A stretch of DNA of 64,000 nt from Hymenobacter siberiensis (GCF_018967865.2 NZ_JAHLZY020000001.1:3844001-3908000); one strand, 5' to 3'; counted from the stretch's first letter, positions 34,584 to 43,701 are shown. Notes: generated by a model not told the origin, from the sequence alone. A program made the numbers and translations.

Positions 34584-35465
34584 CTAGCGCCAGCCGCGCT
34601 GCAAAAACCGGCGGCCGGCGGCCGGCCCATCCAGCCAGCGCGAGGCCAGGCCGGGGCCGCTCATGAGCAGCATGCTGCCCACCCGCAACGTGGCAATAAT
34701 GGCCTTGAACTGCGCGGGCGGCAGCGCCGGACAGCCCCGGCTGTAGCCCAGGTGGCCGTATTGGCGCACGTATTTCGGGCTGACGTAATCGGCGGCGTGC
34801 AGCACCACGTAGCGGTCGAAGGCATTCGCATTTTGCCCTTTATCCAATCCTTCGATGCGGCGCGAGTAGCCATGAACACCATCGTAAGTACCCGCCGTGC
34901 GGTAGAAGCCCAGCGAGGTGCAGGCCGACGAATCTTTATCGGAAAAGCGGCGGGCGCGCAGGTGGCCCGAGCCTTCGCCGTGGGCCACCAGGCTGCGGTG
35001 CAGCACTTTCGCTTCCTTCAGGTCGATGACCCAGAGGCGTTCGGAGGTGTTGGGCAGGTCCATATCGGCCACGGCCAGCAGACCGGCGCGCTCGATGCGG
35101 CCGGTGGGGTGCAGTGTGAGGTAGCCAATGCAGGCCTGCTCCAGCACTTCGGGGCGTAGCGCGGCGGCGGCAGGACCAAGGGCGGCGTGCAGCTGCTCGA
35201 TGGCCTGGCGCAGGGTATCGGGCACGGCGGCCAGCGCGGGCACCGGGGTCAGGCGCAGCGAATCGGGGACCGGGACGGCCACCGCCGGCACAGCGGCCGA
35301 TGTGAGGGCAGCAGCAGCAGTGACGCGTTTTTTGGCGGGCGTTTGCGCCTCCTCGGCGCGCAGCTGGCAGCCGGCGGTGAGCAGCGTGGCGGCCAGGCAA
35401 CCAATGATGTGCGCCTTACCGGCAGACGCTCTGACAAACTCCCCTACTTCTCTCAACCTAACCAT
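34584..35465 (-). CDS. Murein L,D-transpeptidase catalytic-domain protein, copy 2 (lipoprotein)
   Basis: A 293-aa paralogue of the downstream gene. The signal IIGCLAATLLTAGC has a likely lipobox cysteine (C33), then an Ala/Pro/Val-rich linker, and the catalytic domain with H223 in VVLHAADYVSP and C245 in YSRGCPALPP. The glycine after the histidine in copy 1 is alanine here. Shared blocks (RLWVIDL, LVAHG, SLGFY, RRIEGLD) show the two came from duplication. A TAGTTTTG box sits 4 nt upstream of the ATG. Confidence 0.85.
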   Translation of the reverse strand: MVRLREVGEFVRASAGKAHIIGCLAATLLTAGCQLRAEEAQTPAKKRVTAAAALTSAAVPAVAVPVPDSLRLTPVPALAAVPDTLRQAIEQLHAALGPAAAALRPEVLEQACIGYLTLHPTGRIERAGLLAVADMDLPNTSERLWVIDLKEAKVLHRSLVAHGEGSGHLRARRFSDKDSSACTSLGFYRTAGTYDGVHGYSRRIEGLDKGQNANAFDRYVVLHAADYVSPKYVRQYGHLGYSRGCPALPPAQFKAIIATLRVGSMLLMSGPGLASRWLDGPAAGRRFLQRGWR

Positions 35466-35791
35466 GGGCCAAAACTACGGCGCGCTGCAGCAGCAACCAC
35501 TCGCCAACCGGCACTTTTACCAAAACGAACCAAGCCGGAGCCTGAGCGAAACCAAGGCCCGGAGCACAACGCCAGCACTCCTCCACGACCTGATGAACAA
35601 TAATTATTGACATAGCACAATTATTCAAAAAATGCAATCGAATGCACAAATAATATTTTGTCATTTCAAGGTTATACGAACCATTTTTTCTACCTTGATT
35701 CACTGTAATAGCAGCAAAATCGCTGTTTTTGCGCTGCTACTGATTAACAAGCCGTACTTCATTTTTTCCTCACAAAACCCAATTCCCACAC
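35466..35791. other. Intergenic region, divergent promoter between L,D-transpeptidase copy 2 and alpha-amylase
   Basis: It is AT-rich from about 35600. A TACCTTGA box at 35691-35698 (one mismatch to TAnnTTTG) could serve the amylase. An imperfect hairpin (AGCAGCAAAA, then TTTTTGCGCTGCT) at 35708-35739 lies in the presumed leader. No gene is supported here. Confidence 0.4.
35470..35477 (-). promoter_or_regulatory. TAGTTTTG -7 box of L,D-transpeptidase copy 2, 4 nt from the ATG
   Basis: A perfect TAnnTTTG match on the minus strand, separated from the start codon by GCCC. Confidence 0.5.
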
Positions 35792-38179
35792 ATGATGCAC
35801 TTTTCCCCGCGTTTTCCGTTCCGCAAACGATTCCGGTTTGCTTTAGCTCTGGCCATCGCGTTGCTGGGGGTCGGCAACCAAGCTGCCTACGCCCAAAAAG
35901 TAGTCATGCAGGGCTTCTGGTGGGATTTCTGGAACTCGAACTATCCTAATGGCTGGGCCAACTACCTCGCCGACCTGGCCCCGCGCCTGAAAAGCATGGG
36001 CGTGGATGCCGTCTGGATTCCGCCGACCATCAAAAACGCCAACCAGGGCAACGGCTACTCCCCTTTCGACAACTACGACCTGGGCGATAAGTGGCAGAAA
36101 GGCTTCCTGGCTACCCGTATGGGCACGAAGGATGAGCTGCTGCGCGCCGTGGCCGTGCTGCACGCCAACGGCGTGGAGGTAATTCAGGACCTGGTGCTGA
36201 ACCACAACGACGGGGCCGGTTCCTCGACCGGTGCGGGCGGGCAGGACCCCGCCGCCTGGGAAGACGGCACGACCAGCAAGTACAAGAACTTCCGCTACGT
36301 GAGCTACGCTAAGCCGGTGACCGACGAGAGCGCCGCAGATTATTTCAGCCGCTCGGGCCGCTTCTCGAAAAACTGGGAGAATTTCAACCCCAACCAGGGA
36401 AATAATTCCACCACCGGCGACTGGAACGCCCCCTTGTTTGGGCCCGACATCAGCTACTACACCGGCTCCTACGGCCAAAGCTCCAACGCCACTACCTATA
36501 ACCCCGTGCAGGCCAGCGACTACATGCGTACCGGCAACCGCAACTGGCTGATTTGGTACAAGAAGCAGGTCGGTTTCGATGGTGTGCGAATGGACGCGGT
36601 GAAGCACTTCCCCGACTTCGCCTCCGAAGACTTTCTGTATAATATGCAGAGCAACGCCGGCTGGGCCAACGGCGGGGCCACCATGTACGCCGTGGGTGAA
36701 TGGGTGGGCTCGTCGAGCCAGATGGATGGCTGGGTAGCCAACGTGAACAACCGCTCGGGCACGTTCGACTTCTCGCTGCGCAACGGCCTGTACAACGTTG
36801 TGAGCCAGGGCGGCAGCTTCGACATCGGCACGCTGCCCAGCTACCAGCAAGGCACGCGGGTGGTGAACATCAACGGGACGTATGTGCACCGTACGGTGCC
36901 CTTCGTGAACAACCACGACACGATGCGGCCCCAGGTAGATGCCAACGGCAACTACACCGGCTGGAATACCGGCTCGGAGCTGGCCCCGCACATCGACCCG
37001 TTCGACCCGCGCCTCTCGGCCGTGTATGCTGCCGCGCTGGCCATGGATGGCTCGCCGATGCTGTTTTTTGAGGACGTGTTCAACGTGGGCAACACCAGCA
37101 AGCGCTACGTGCACAGCCCCAAAAGCACCGTGGACCTGCCCACCCGCGACGACCTCGTGAACCTGGTGTGGTGCCACCAGAACCTGCATTTCAAGGACGG
37201 CGCGTACAGAGTGCGCTACCAAGCCGCCGACCACCTCGTGATTGAGCGCAGCACCAAGGCCATCATCGGCATCAACGACAACTTCACCACCTGGCAGAAC
37301 AACACGGTGAGCTGCGATTTCGCGCCCGGTACCGTGCTGAAGGACTATTCCGGGGCAAATGGCACTGCCACCATCACGGTGAGCAGCACCCAGACCGTGG
37401 CCATCAACACCCCGCCGTGCAACGGCACGGCCGCCAGCGGCCGCCGGGGCTACTCGGTGTGGGCGCCCACCAACGCCGTGACCGACTACACCCGCCCCGC
37501 CCTGACCACCACCCAGGAGTGGGAGCTGGCCAACGACCTCGGCGACTCCGACAGCCGCAGCCTGATGCAGGGTGGTGAGCTGCCGGCCGCCTCCACGGCC
37601 TACCGCACGGCCGGCCGCATCTACGTGGCCGCCAACAAAGGCGTCACCTACACCCTTTTCCCCGTCGATGCCACGCGCAGCCTGACGGTGGCCGTGCTCA
37701 ACAGCGCTGGCACCGTAGTGAGCAGCCAAACCGGCACCGGTACCCTCACGGGCACCTACACGCCCACCACCGAAGGCTGGTACACGCTGAAAGCCAAAAA
37801 CGCCAGCACCGCCAACCCCAGCCAGGGCGCGTTCGTGAAGGCCACCTACACTGCTCCCACCGTGGTAACCGGCGCCATGACCGGCCGCCGCGATGCCGCC
37901 GTGCTGGCTAACACTAAGGAAGTACCCACCGCCGAGGTACTGGTGTACCCCAACCCCACCGCCGCCGACCGCATCGATGTGGTGATTACCGCCAACCGCG
38001 AGCAGGCCGCCACCGTGCAGCTGCACGACCTGACGGGCCGCCTGGTGCACCAGGAAACTGTGCGCCTCTACAACGGCACGAACGAGCTGCGCCTCGGCGT
38101 GAAGAAGACGCTGCCGGCCGGTATTTACCAGCTGAGCGTACCCGAGTTTCATGTGAGCCAGAAGGTGGCAGTGCAGTAA
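35792..38179 (+). CDS. Secreted alpha-amylase (GH13) with T9SS C-terminal sorting domain
   Basis: A 795-aa starch hydrolase. A signal peptide (FRFALALAIALLGVGNQAAYA) precedes the GH13 barrel. The catalytic residues are D268 in FDGVRMDAVKHF, E303 in YAVGEWVG and D376 in PFVNNHDTMRP. The region 1 motif is QDLVLNHND (132-140). The sequence resembles subfamily 5 bacterial amylases. After about residue 480 come beta-rich domains, and the end (VLVYPNPTAADRIDVVI ... LPAGIYQLSV) is a type A T9SS sorting domain, so it is exported through the outer membrane and probably surface-attached. The terminator follows directly. Confidence 0.93.
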   Translation: MMHFSPRFPFRKRFRFALALAIALLGVGNQAAYAQKVVMQGFWWDFWNSNYPNGWANYLADLAPRLKSMGVDAVWIPPTIKNANQGNGYSPFDNYDLGDKWQKGFLATRMGTKDELLRAVAVLHANGVEVIQDLVLNHNDGAGSSTGAGGQDPAAWEDGTTSKYKNFRYVSYAKPVTDESAADYFSRSGRFSKNWENFNPNQGNNSTTGDWNAPLFGPDISYYTGSYGQSSNATTYNPVQASDYMRTGNRNWLIWYKKQVGFDGVRMDAVKHFPDFASEDFLYNMQSNAGWANGGATMYAVGEWVGSSSQMDGWVANVNNRSGTFDFSLRNGLYNVVSQGGSFDIGTLPSYQQGTRVVNINGTYVHRTVPFVNNHDTMRPQVDANGNYTGWNTGSELAPHIDPFDPRLSAVYAAALAMDGSPMLFFEDVFNVGNTSKRYVHSPKSTVDLPTRDDLVNLVWCHQNLHFKDGAYRVRYQAADHLVIERSTKAIIGINDNFTTWQNNTVSCDFAPGTVLKDYSGANGTATITVSSTQTVAINTPPCNGTAASGRRGYSVWAPTNAVTDYTRPALTTTQEWELANDLGDSDSRSLMQGGELPAASTAYRTAGRIYVAANKGVTYTLFPVDATRSLTVAVLNSAGTVVSSQTGTGTLTGTYTPTTEGWYTLKAKNASTANPSQGAFVKATYTAPTVVTGAMTGRRDAAVLANTKEVPTAEVLVYPNPTAADRIDVVITANREQAATVQLHDLTGRLVHQETVRLYNGTNELRLGVKKTLPAGIYQLSVPEFHVSQKVAVQ

Positions 38180-38193
38180 CGACCAGCCATTTT

Positions 38194-38243
38194 CAATCAA
38201 AAAAAAGCCGCTCCGATGAATCGGAGCGGCTTTTTTTTGATTG
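38194..38243. terminator. Perfect bidirectional terminator
   Basis: AAAAAAAAGCCGCTCCGAT, GAA loop, then its reverse complement with TTTTTTTT. Serves the convergent amylase and TonB receptor genes. Confidence 0.88.
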
Positions 38244-38248
38244 AAAGA

Positions 38249-38301
38249 GTCCTGCTGCCCGCTGGCGCGCGTCTGCGACGCGTGCCAGCGGGCAGCAGGA
38301 C
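38249..38301. repeat. Compact palindrome, 25-bp arms
   Basis: The arms 38249-38273 and 38277-38301 are reverse complements with one mismatch and a 3-nt loop. Core GTCCTGCTGCCCGCTGGC. It has no U-tract and sits directly beside the terminator. Confidence 0.82.
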
Positions 38302-38304
38302 GAC

Positions 38305-40617
38305 CTAAAAAAACACGCTCACATTCAGCTTCGCATAAAATGGCGTGCCGGGCGTGAAGTGCAGCTCATCAACGCCAACGGCAGGCTCGGCGGGCAGGCG
38401 GGTCTGGGTGGCGAACTGGGCCTGGTTCCACTCCACGTTCAACAGGTTTTCGGCCGAAGTCCCAATCTGGAAGCGCGGCGTGGTGTAGGCCAGCACAGCA
38501 TCGAGCAGGAAGTAGCCTTTGGCGCGGATGCTGCCGTCGTCGTTGGCCGGGCGGGAGTCGATGTGGCGGTAGCGCAGGCTGCCGCTCCAGCCTTTCGGGA
38601 CTTTGTAGGTGAGGCCGCCGGTACTGGTGAAGGTGGGCGCAAGCGGAATGTAGTTGGCCTTTTCGGGCGCGTCGAGCTGGCGGCCGTGGTTGTAGTTGAA
38701 GTCGCCATCGAGGAACAACCGGCTTCCCAGCTGGTAGCGCACCGACAAATCGAGGCCGTAGCGCTGGGTGGGGCCGGTACTTTCCACCACGGCGTCATCG
38801 CCCACGTACACCAGCTCGTCCTGCAAATACAGGCTCCAGAGGGCGGCATTCACTACCAGACTGGGCAGCGGTTTAAACGTGCTCCCGATTTCGGAGCCGA
38901 TGGCGCGGGGCAGCACATTGGCATTCACGCCCTGAATCACGCCCCGCGCATCATTCGAGTGGAAGCCGAAACCCGAACGGGCAAACAGCTGCACGGCCGG
39001 CGACAGCTGGTAGTAGAGGTTGAGCTTGGGCGACACGCGGGCCCGGGCCACGCGGCCCGCCAGCGGCGCGGTTAGGCCGGTGGCCTCATCAGTCCGCCGG
39101 CCCCGGAAATCGAAGGTGAAAAAGTCGGCCCGCACCGCCGCGTTCACCGTGAGGCGGTCGGTCAGGGTCAGGGTTTCATCGAGGTATACGTTGATGTTCT
39201 GCTCGAACAGCCGGCCCGTGCTGATGGTATCGAGCGTTTCGCGCCGCACGGTGTGGCGCAGGCCCAGCGTCGAGAAATCGTTGCGGGTGCCCACGCCCAG
39301 CGTGCTGTGCAGCGCGCGCGCCCCAAGCTGGTCGTCGCGCTCATACGTGGCCGTGTAGCCGAAGAGGTTCCGGTCGTCGGTCTGGTTGATTTCGTCGCCG
39401 TTTATCGAGTCGTGCAGGAAGAAAGTGAAGTTGGAAAACAGGCTGAAATCGTACTTCGAATAATACGCCTGCTGGCGCAACACGGCATCGTGCGGCAGCG
39501 CGGTGGTGAGCACCACGCTGGCGTTGGTGCGGCTGGTGCGGCCGCCCTCGGTGGGGTCGATGCTGCCGTAGCGCGAGATAATGCCCTGCTCGATGCCGCG
39601 CTCCGGAATCTGCCCGCTGGCGTCCCAGTTCGAGGTGAAGTGCGAGCCCAGCACCGTGAGCGCCGTTTTGTCGGAGAGCTGGCCGGTGTATTTAGCCATG
39701 CCATTGAAGCGCTTGAAGTGCTGCGGCTGGTCGAAATACGAGTTGGTGAAGTTGTACTCGGCCGCCACGTAGGCGCTTTCAGGGCGCTTGCTGAGCAGGT
39801 GGTGGTCCGGCCCCAGCAGGTCCAGCATCACCAGCGCCCGGCGGGTAGCAAACTGGCCCACTTCGAGCTTCACCTGGCTGTGCTCCAGTCGGGTTTTGGT
39901 GCTGAACTCGCCCGCGCCAGCCGTGGCAAAATCGCCGAACCGGGCCGTATACGGACCCTTATACACCTTCAATTGCTCCACCGTTTCGGGAATTACGAAG
40001 TGAAAATCGGCGTAGCCCTGGCCGTGGGCGTGGCTCACCATGTTCACCGGCAGCCCGTCCACGCTCACCGCGAAATCGGTGCCGTGGTCGCAGTCGAAGC
40101 CGCGCAGGAAAATTTGCTCGGCCTTGCCGCCGCCCGCGTGCTGCGCGATAAACAGGCCCGGCACGAGGCGCAACAAGTCCTGCGCCGAGTTCACGGGCCG
40201 CAGCAGCTGGTCGATGTGCAAGATGGCGGCCAGGCTCTGGTTGGGGTCGCGGGGCTGGCTTACGGTCACCTCGGCCAGGCTGAGCGTGGTGGTGGCCACG
40301 CGCACGTTGAGGCGCTGGGTTTCGCCGGCTTTCAGCATCACGGGCACGGCCTGGGCGCGGTAGCCGAGGGCCCCCACCCGCAACGTGTAGGCTGCGGGCT
40401 TGAGGTCGCTCAGCCGAAAATTGCCCAGCGCATCGGTGGCTGTGCTGCCGGGCTGGCCTTGCAGCCCTACGCTCACGCCCGCCAGCGGCTGGCCCGAGAG
40501 GGAGTCGGCCACGGTGCCGCGCAGCGTGGCGGTGCCCTGCGCCCGCGCCGGGCAGGTCAATAAAAACAGCCCGAGAACAAGCCCCCAGGCCGATAAAGCA
40601 GTAAGAAGTTGTTTCAT
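38305..40617 (-). CDS. TonB-dependent receptor with CarboxypepD-like N-terminal domain
   Basis: A 770-aa outer-membrane importer. Signal peptide (LGLFLLTCPARAQ), then a carboxypeptidase-regulatory-like domain (TLRGTVADSLSGQPLAGVSV ... GNFRLSDLKPAAYTLRV), the plug (VTVSQPRDPNQSLAAIL ... IFLRGFDCDHGTDFAVSVDG) and a beta-barrel ending in aromatic F. The plug has a His-rich segment PVNMVSHAHGQGYADFHF. There is no SusD partner, so small-molecule or metal uptake is more likely than glycan uptake. It ends a same-strand cluster with HupE/UreJ, TPR and DUF4331 genes, which suggests metal transport by context. Confidence 0.9.
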   Translation of the reverse strand: MKQLLTALSAWGLVLGLFLLTCPARAQGTATLRGTVADSLSGQPLAGVSVGLQGQPGSTATDALGNFRLSDLKPAAYTLRVGALGYRAQAVPVMLKAGETQRLNVRVATTTLSLAEVTVSQPRDPNQSLAAILHIDQLLRPVNSAQDLLRLVPGLFIAQHAGGGKAEQIFLRGFDCDHGTDFAVSVDGLPVNMVSHAHGQGYADFHFVIPETVEQLKVYKGPYTARFGDFATAGAGEFSTKTRLEHSQVKLEVGQFATRRALVMLDLLGPDHHLLSKRPESAYVAAEYNFTNSYFDQPQHFKRFNGMAKYTGQLSDKTALTVLGSHFTSNWDASGQIPERGIEQGIISRYGSIDPTEGGRTSRTNASVVLTTALPHDAVLRQQAYYSKYDFSLFSNFTFFLHDSINGDEINQTDDRNLFGYTATYERDDQLGARALHSTLGVGTRNDFSTLGLRHTVRRETLDTISTGRLFEQNINVYLDETLTLTDRLTVNAAVRADFFTFDFRGRRTDEATGLTAPLAGRVARARVSPKLNLYYQLSPAVQLFARSGFGFHSNDARGVIQGVNANVLPRAIGSEIGSTFKPLPSLVVNAALWSLYLQDELVYVGDDAVVESTGPTQRYGLDLSVRYQLGSRLFLDGDFNYNHGRQLDAPEKANYIPLAPTFTSTGGLTYKVPKGWSGSLRYRHIDSRPANDDGSIRAKGYFLLDAVLAYTTPRFQIGTSAENLLNVEWNQAQFATQTRLPAEPAVGVDELHFTPGTPFYAKLNVSVFF

Positions 40618-40703
40618 CTAGTCGGAAATCAAGGCGGCTGGCTGGCGGCGCCGAAGCACCGCCCACCAGCAGCTCATTTGAATAAAAGGGAAGAATAGGC
40701 CGA

Positions 40704-40943
40704 CTAGAAATTGGCCTTGCTCATGCAGTTGGCGCGGCACTGCGCCCGGTGCTGTGCCTGCTGCTGCGCCAGGTGGTCGCGCTGCTGGTCGCGCAGGGCC
40801 GTCTCACTGATGGCTGGCAGTGTCCGGCTGTTGCCCGCATCAAACAACGAGCTGGCAATGCGGCCCGCCGAGGGCAGCTGCACGCGGGAGATAACGCCCG
40901 TAGCGCCCGCTACGGGTTGGAGAGAATTGGCCCGGAAAATCAT
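40704..40943 (-). CDS. Small hypothetical protein of the TonB/HupE cluster
   Basis: A 79-aa ORF, MIFRANSLQPVAGATGVISR to the C-terminal QCRANCMSKANF. Codon choice is GC-rich in third positions, in line with neighbours, and it sits between the TonB receptor and the 129-aa gene on the same strand. A C-x3-C pair near the C-terminus could bind metal or form a disulfide. No signal peptide is obvious. Family unknown; a chance ORF is possible. Confidence 0.45.
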   Translation of the reverse strand: MIFRANSLQPVAGATGVISRVQLPSAGRIASSLFDAGNSRTLPAISETALRDQQRDHLAQQQAQHRAQCRANCMSKANF

Positions 40944-41089
40944 GGAATGAGGAGTTGAACGCGCCCAGGCACGGTAGCCCGGCAGGCTGCGTCGGATTAT
41001 TGGATAAGAGGAAGTGGCACGACCAGCTAATCGCAGCCGCGCCCGGTGGCAACAGCTGGAATCGAACCCAACCGCAGCCAAAACTCAAC

Positions 41090-41479
41090 TTATCCCCGAC
41101 GGGGCGGCAACTCAATCTGGCCCCGATAGCCCACGGGCACGGCCACTACGCGGGCTGCACACCGGGCCCCGGCAGCAGTAAAAACCGGCCGTACAAACGC
41201 CACCCGCAGCTCCGTGAGGCAGTGCGTATCCAGGCCTTTGAGGGAGGTAAGCAGCTGTTGCAAAGGCGGCCGCTCGCCGGTTTTTTTCACGGTGTATTGC
41301 ACGCCGTTGCAATCATCGAAACAGCCCAGACGCAGGGTGTGGCGCAGTTGGCAATCGTGGCTGTGCACGTAGGCAAAGGGCCGGTCAATCACCCGCGCCG
41401 GACGCTCCACGAGGCCCGCTCCCACTACCAGCAGGTAGTTGAGCAGCAGCAGCAGCGTGAAGTACGGGCGGAGGGCCAT
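41090..41479 (-). CDS. Exported Cys/His-rich hypothetical protein of the HupE cluster
   Basis: A 129-aa protein with a signal peptide or anchor (YFTLLLLLNYLLVVGAGLV). The mature part has seven cysteines or histidines in clusters: YVHSHDCQLRHTLRLGCFDDC, later DTHCLTEL and GARCAARV. This looks like a disulfide- or metal-binding periplasmic protein. No family is recognised. Its position between the TonB receptor and HupE/UreJ genes hints at metal handling, by context only. Confidence 0.6.
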   Translation of the reverse strand: MALRPYFTLLLLLNYLLVVGAGLVERPARVIDRPFAYVHSHDCQLRHTLRLGCFDDCNGVQYTVKKTGERPPLQQLLTSLKGLDTHCLTELRVAFVRPVFTAAGARCAARVVAVPVGYRGQIELPPRRG

Positions 41480-41550
41480 GAGTGCGGGGTGGGCTTGCGC
41501 TATCTACGGCGAAAAGGCCCGGCGAGGGTGTGCGAATTTCAATTTATTAT

Positions 41551-42237
41551 TCAGGCAAAAAACACCCGCTCTACGGTCCAGTAAGCCGCTATCAGGCCGA
41601 TAACCACCGACACCGGAATCACGACCCGCTGCTTGTACCAGCTCTTATCGGCCACCCAGCGGCCTACCAGCGCCCAGCACAGCAATATCACCGAAACCTG
41701 GCCCAGCTCCACGCCCACATTGAAGGAAATGAGCGAGCCGAAATAGTCTTTCTGCGGCAGCCCCAAGCCCGTGAGGGCGCTGGCAAAGCCCATGCCGTGC
41801 ACCAGCCCAAAGCCAAACACAATGACAAGCCGCCACGGGTTGAGCTTGTCGGTAATAATGTTCTCAATGGCCACAAACAGGATGGACAGCGCAATAATCG
41901 GCTCGATAACCGACGACGGTGGCTGAATAAACCCGTACATGGCCAGCCCCAGCGTGATGGAGTGCGCCACCGTAAACGCCGTGGCCTGCATGAGCACCGG
42001 CTTCAGGCGCGGCTCCAGAATGTAGAGACTGATGATGAAGAGAATATGGTCGAACCCGAGCGGAATGATATGCGTGAAGCCTAGCTGCAGGTAAGTCCAG
42101 AAAATCTCGGTGCGCGAGAGCTTGCTCAGGTCCGTGTTGAGGACGTGCGCGGCGGCTGGCAACGCCACCAGCAGCGGCAGGGCCACCAGGGCGCGGCGCG
42201 GCAGACGCATTCCTCGCAACGGGAAAAGGGTTGTCAT
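41551..42237 (-). CDS. HupE/UreJ-family membrane protein
   Basis: A 228-aa protein with a cleavable-looking N-terminus (LVALPLLVALPAAAHVLN) and about six membrane segments. The family motif LQLGFTHIIPLGFDHILFIISLY carries the conserved H-x-x-x-x-x-D-H histidine/aspartate pattern, and VFGFGLVHGMGFA carries the second histidine. HupE/UreJ proteins are nickel or cobalt permeases associated with hydrogenase or urease in other bacteria; neither is present here, so the metal is undetermined. The start codon touches a 28-bp palindrome. Confidence 0.88.
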   Translation of the reverse strand: MTTLFPLRGMRLPRRALVALPLLVALPAAAHVLNTDLSKLSRTEIFWTYLQLGFTHIIPLGFDHILFIISLYILEPRLKPVLMQATAFTVAHSITLGLAMYGFIQPPSSVIEPIIALSILFVAIENIITDKLNPWRLVIVFGFGLVHGMGFASALTGLGLPQKDYFGSLISFNVGVELGQVSVILLCWALVGRWVADKSWYKQRVVIPVSVVIGLIAAYWTVERVFFA

Positions 42238-42238
42238 A

Positions 42239-42325
42239 GGTAGGGTGCGGGGCTTGCCCCCGCCCGTCGTTGAACGGAATTATTATGGAGCGAACGGCGG
42301 GCGGGGGCAAGCCCCGCACCCTACC
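42239..42325. repeat. Palindrome with 28-bp perfect arms between HupE and TPR genes
   Basis: The arms 42239-42266 and 42298-42325 (GGTAGGGTGCGGGGCTTGCC...) are exact reverse complements with a 31-nt loop. The right arm covers the TPR stop codon (42321-42323), and the left arm begins at the HupE start. The core is very GC-rich. Confidence 0.88.
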
Positions 42326-43649
42326 GCGCCGCCAGCAGCTTCTTGCCTTCCGCTTCTACTTCAGGATTGAGGTAAGGCGCGGTTTTCAGCGAGTTCTCAA
42401 TCAGCGCCTGGCCCTCGGCCATCTTACCCATCTTACTCATAATGAGGCCCGCGCGGCACAGCAGCACCGGGTTTTTCGAGCCCGTGCGGCGGGCCACCTG
42501 CATGTACTTCTGGGCTTCGGCGTACTGCCCGCGCTTGTAGAGCACCCAAGCCATAGTTTCGTTCACATCGATATTGTCGGGGCGGCGGGCGTACTCTATT
42601 TTGGCGTGCTCCAGGGCCTTGTCCAACTCATTGGTTTTCAGGTAGGCGTAAGCCAACTCGCGGTCAGCATAGTGGCCCATCTCCTCGTTGCTGTCGGCCT
42701 CCTTGGCGGCATTGGCCAACATATCGATGGACTCCTTGGCCATTTTATCAGCTTCGTCGGGCTGGCCGTTCTGGCGGTACAGGTCGGTCAGCTCATCGGC
42801 AAAAGCATAGTCTTTCACCGTGATACGGGCTTCCTGATACAGCTTGATGGCACGCGGGTAATCCTTGCGGGCCGCCGCCATGCGGCCCAGGCCGGCCAGC
42901 GCATACGCGTAGCCGGGGCGGGCCGCCAGGGCCATGAGGTAGTAGCCCCGGGCACGGGCCGTGTCGCCGCTCACTTCGTAGAGGTGGCCGAGGGCCACGC
43001 GAGTCCATTCGGTTTGCTCCAGGCCAATGTAGCCGGCTTTGGCGGCCATATCCATAGCCTGAATGGCCCCGGGCACGTCGCCGTAAATCTCGCGCAGGTA
43101 GCTCACCCGGGCGTAGGCCGGCAGGTCGGGGCGCACCTGGTTCATCTTGTCGGCCATTTTAATGGCTTCCTCGTAATGGCCCATTTCCACATTGGCGTCG
43201 GTCAGCAGGCCATACACGAAGCCGCTGTTGGGGTTGAGCTTCTGGGCCTGCTCGGCAATGCCGAGGCCCTGGGCGAAGTGGTGCTGCGTGAGGCAGAGCG
43301 AGGCTTTGCAGCACAGGGCCTCAAAGTTTTCGGGCTCGGCGGCCAGCACCTGCTCCAGCAGGTTCATGGCGGCGCCGTCGTAATACGGGTGGTCGCCGGT
43401 CACGCGGCCCTCCTGCATGTAGGCCTGGGCCAGCAGCAGGCGGCTCTTCTGGTCCTTGGGGTTAGTGCGCAGCTTAGCCAGCAGGCCCTCAATGGCCGCT
43501 TTGGTGTTCAGCCATTCGTTGCCAACCGACAGGCTACCGCGCCGGTCTTTCAGCTCCGGCGTGCGAACCTCCGGCTTTTTAAAGAAAAAAATGGCAGCCG
43601 CCATTACGCCGAAAACGACTAATAGACTGGGGTATAAGTACTTTTTCAA
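42321..43649 (-). CDS. Tetratricopeptide-repeat protein, membrane-anchored
   Basis: A 442-aa protein. One N-terminal hydrophobic span (YLYPSLLVVFGVMAAAIFFF) anchors it, and the rest is a chain of TPR-like helical repeats (for example AAMNLLEQVLAAEPENFEALCCKASL, ALGHLYEVSGDTARARGYYLMAL, MAWVLYKRGQYAEAQKYMQVARR). It is likely a periplasmic scaffold. It lies between DUF4331 and HupE genes on the same strand, so it probably belongs to the same cluster. Its stop codon lies inside a palindrome arm. Confidence 0.85.
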   Translation of the reverse strand: MKKYLYPSLLVVFGVMAAAIFFFKKPEVRTPELKDRRGSLSVGNEWLNTKAAIEGLLAKLRTNPKDQKSRLLLAQAYMQEGRVTGDHPYYDGAAMNLLEQVLAAEPENFEALCCKASLCLTQHHFAQGLGIAEQAQKLNPNSGFVYGLLTDANVEMGHYEEAIKMADKMNQVRPDLPAYARVSYLREIYGDVPGAIQAMDMAAKAGYIGLEQTEWTRVALGHLYEVSGDTARARGYYLMALAARPGYAYALAGLGRMAAARKDYPRAIKLYQEARITVKDYAFADELTDLYRQNGQPDEADKMAKESIDMLANAAKEADSNEEMGHYADRELAYAYLKTNELDKALEHAKIEYARRPDNIDVNETMAWVLYKRGQYAEAQKYMQVARRTGSKNPVLLCRAGLIMSKMGKMAEGQALIENSLKTAPYLNPEVEAEGKKLLAAR

Positions 43650-43701
43650 GACAGAGAAAGATGACAGAGTGGAGGAGTAGCCGTAAAAATAACGCCTAAA
43701 G

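Noticed and set aside
35843..38200. 785-aa open frame antisense to the alpha-amylase
   Set aside because: The amylase has all catalytic residues and a T9SS domain. The antisense product is His/Val/Gly-rich without recognisable domains.
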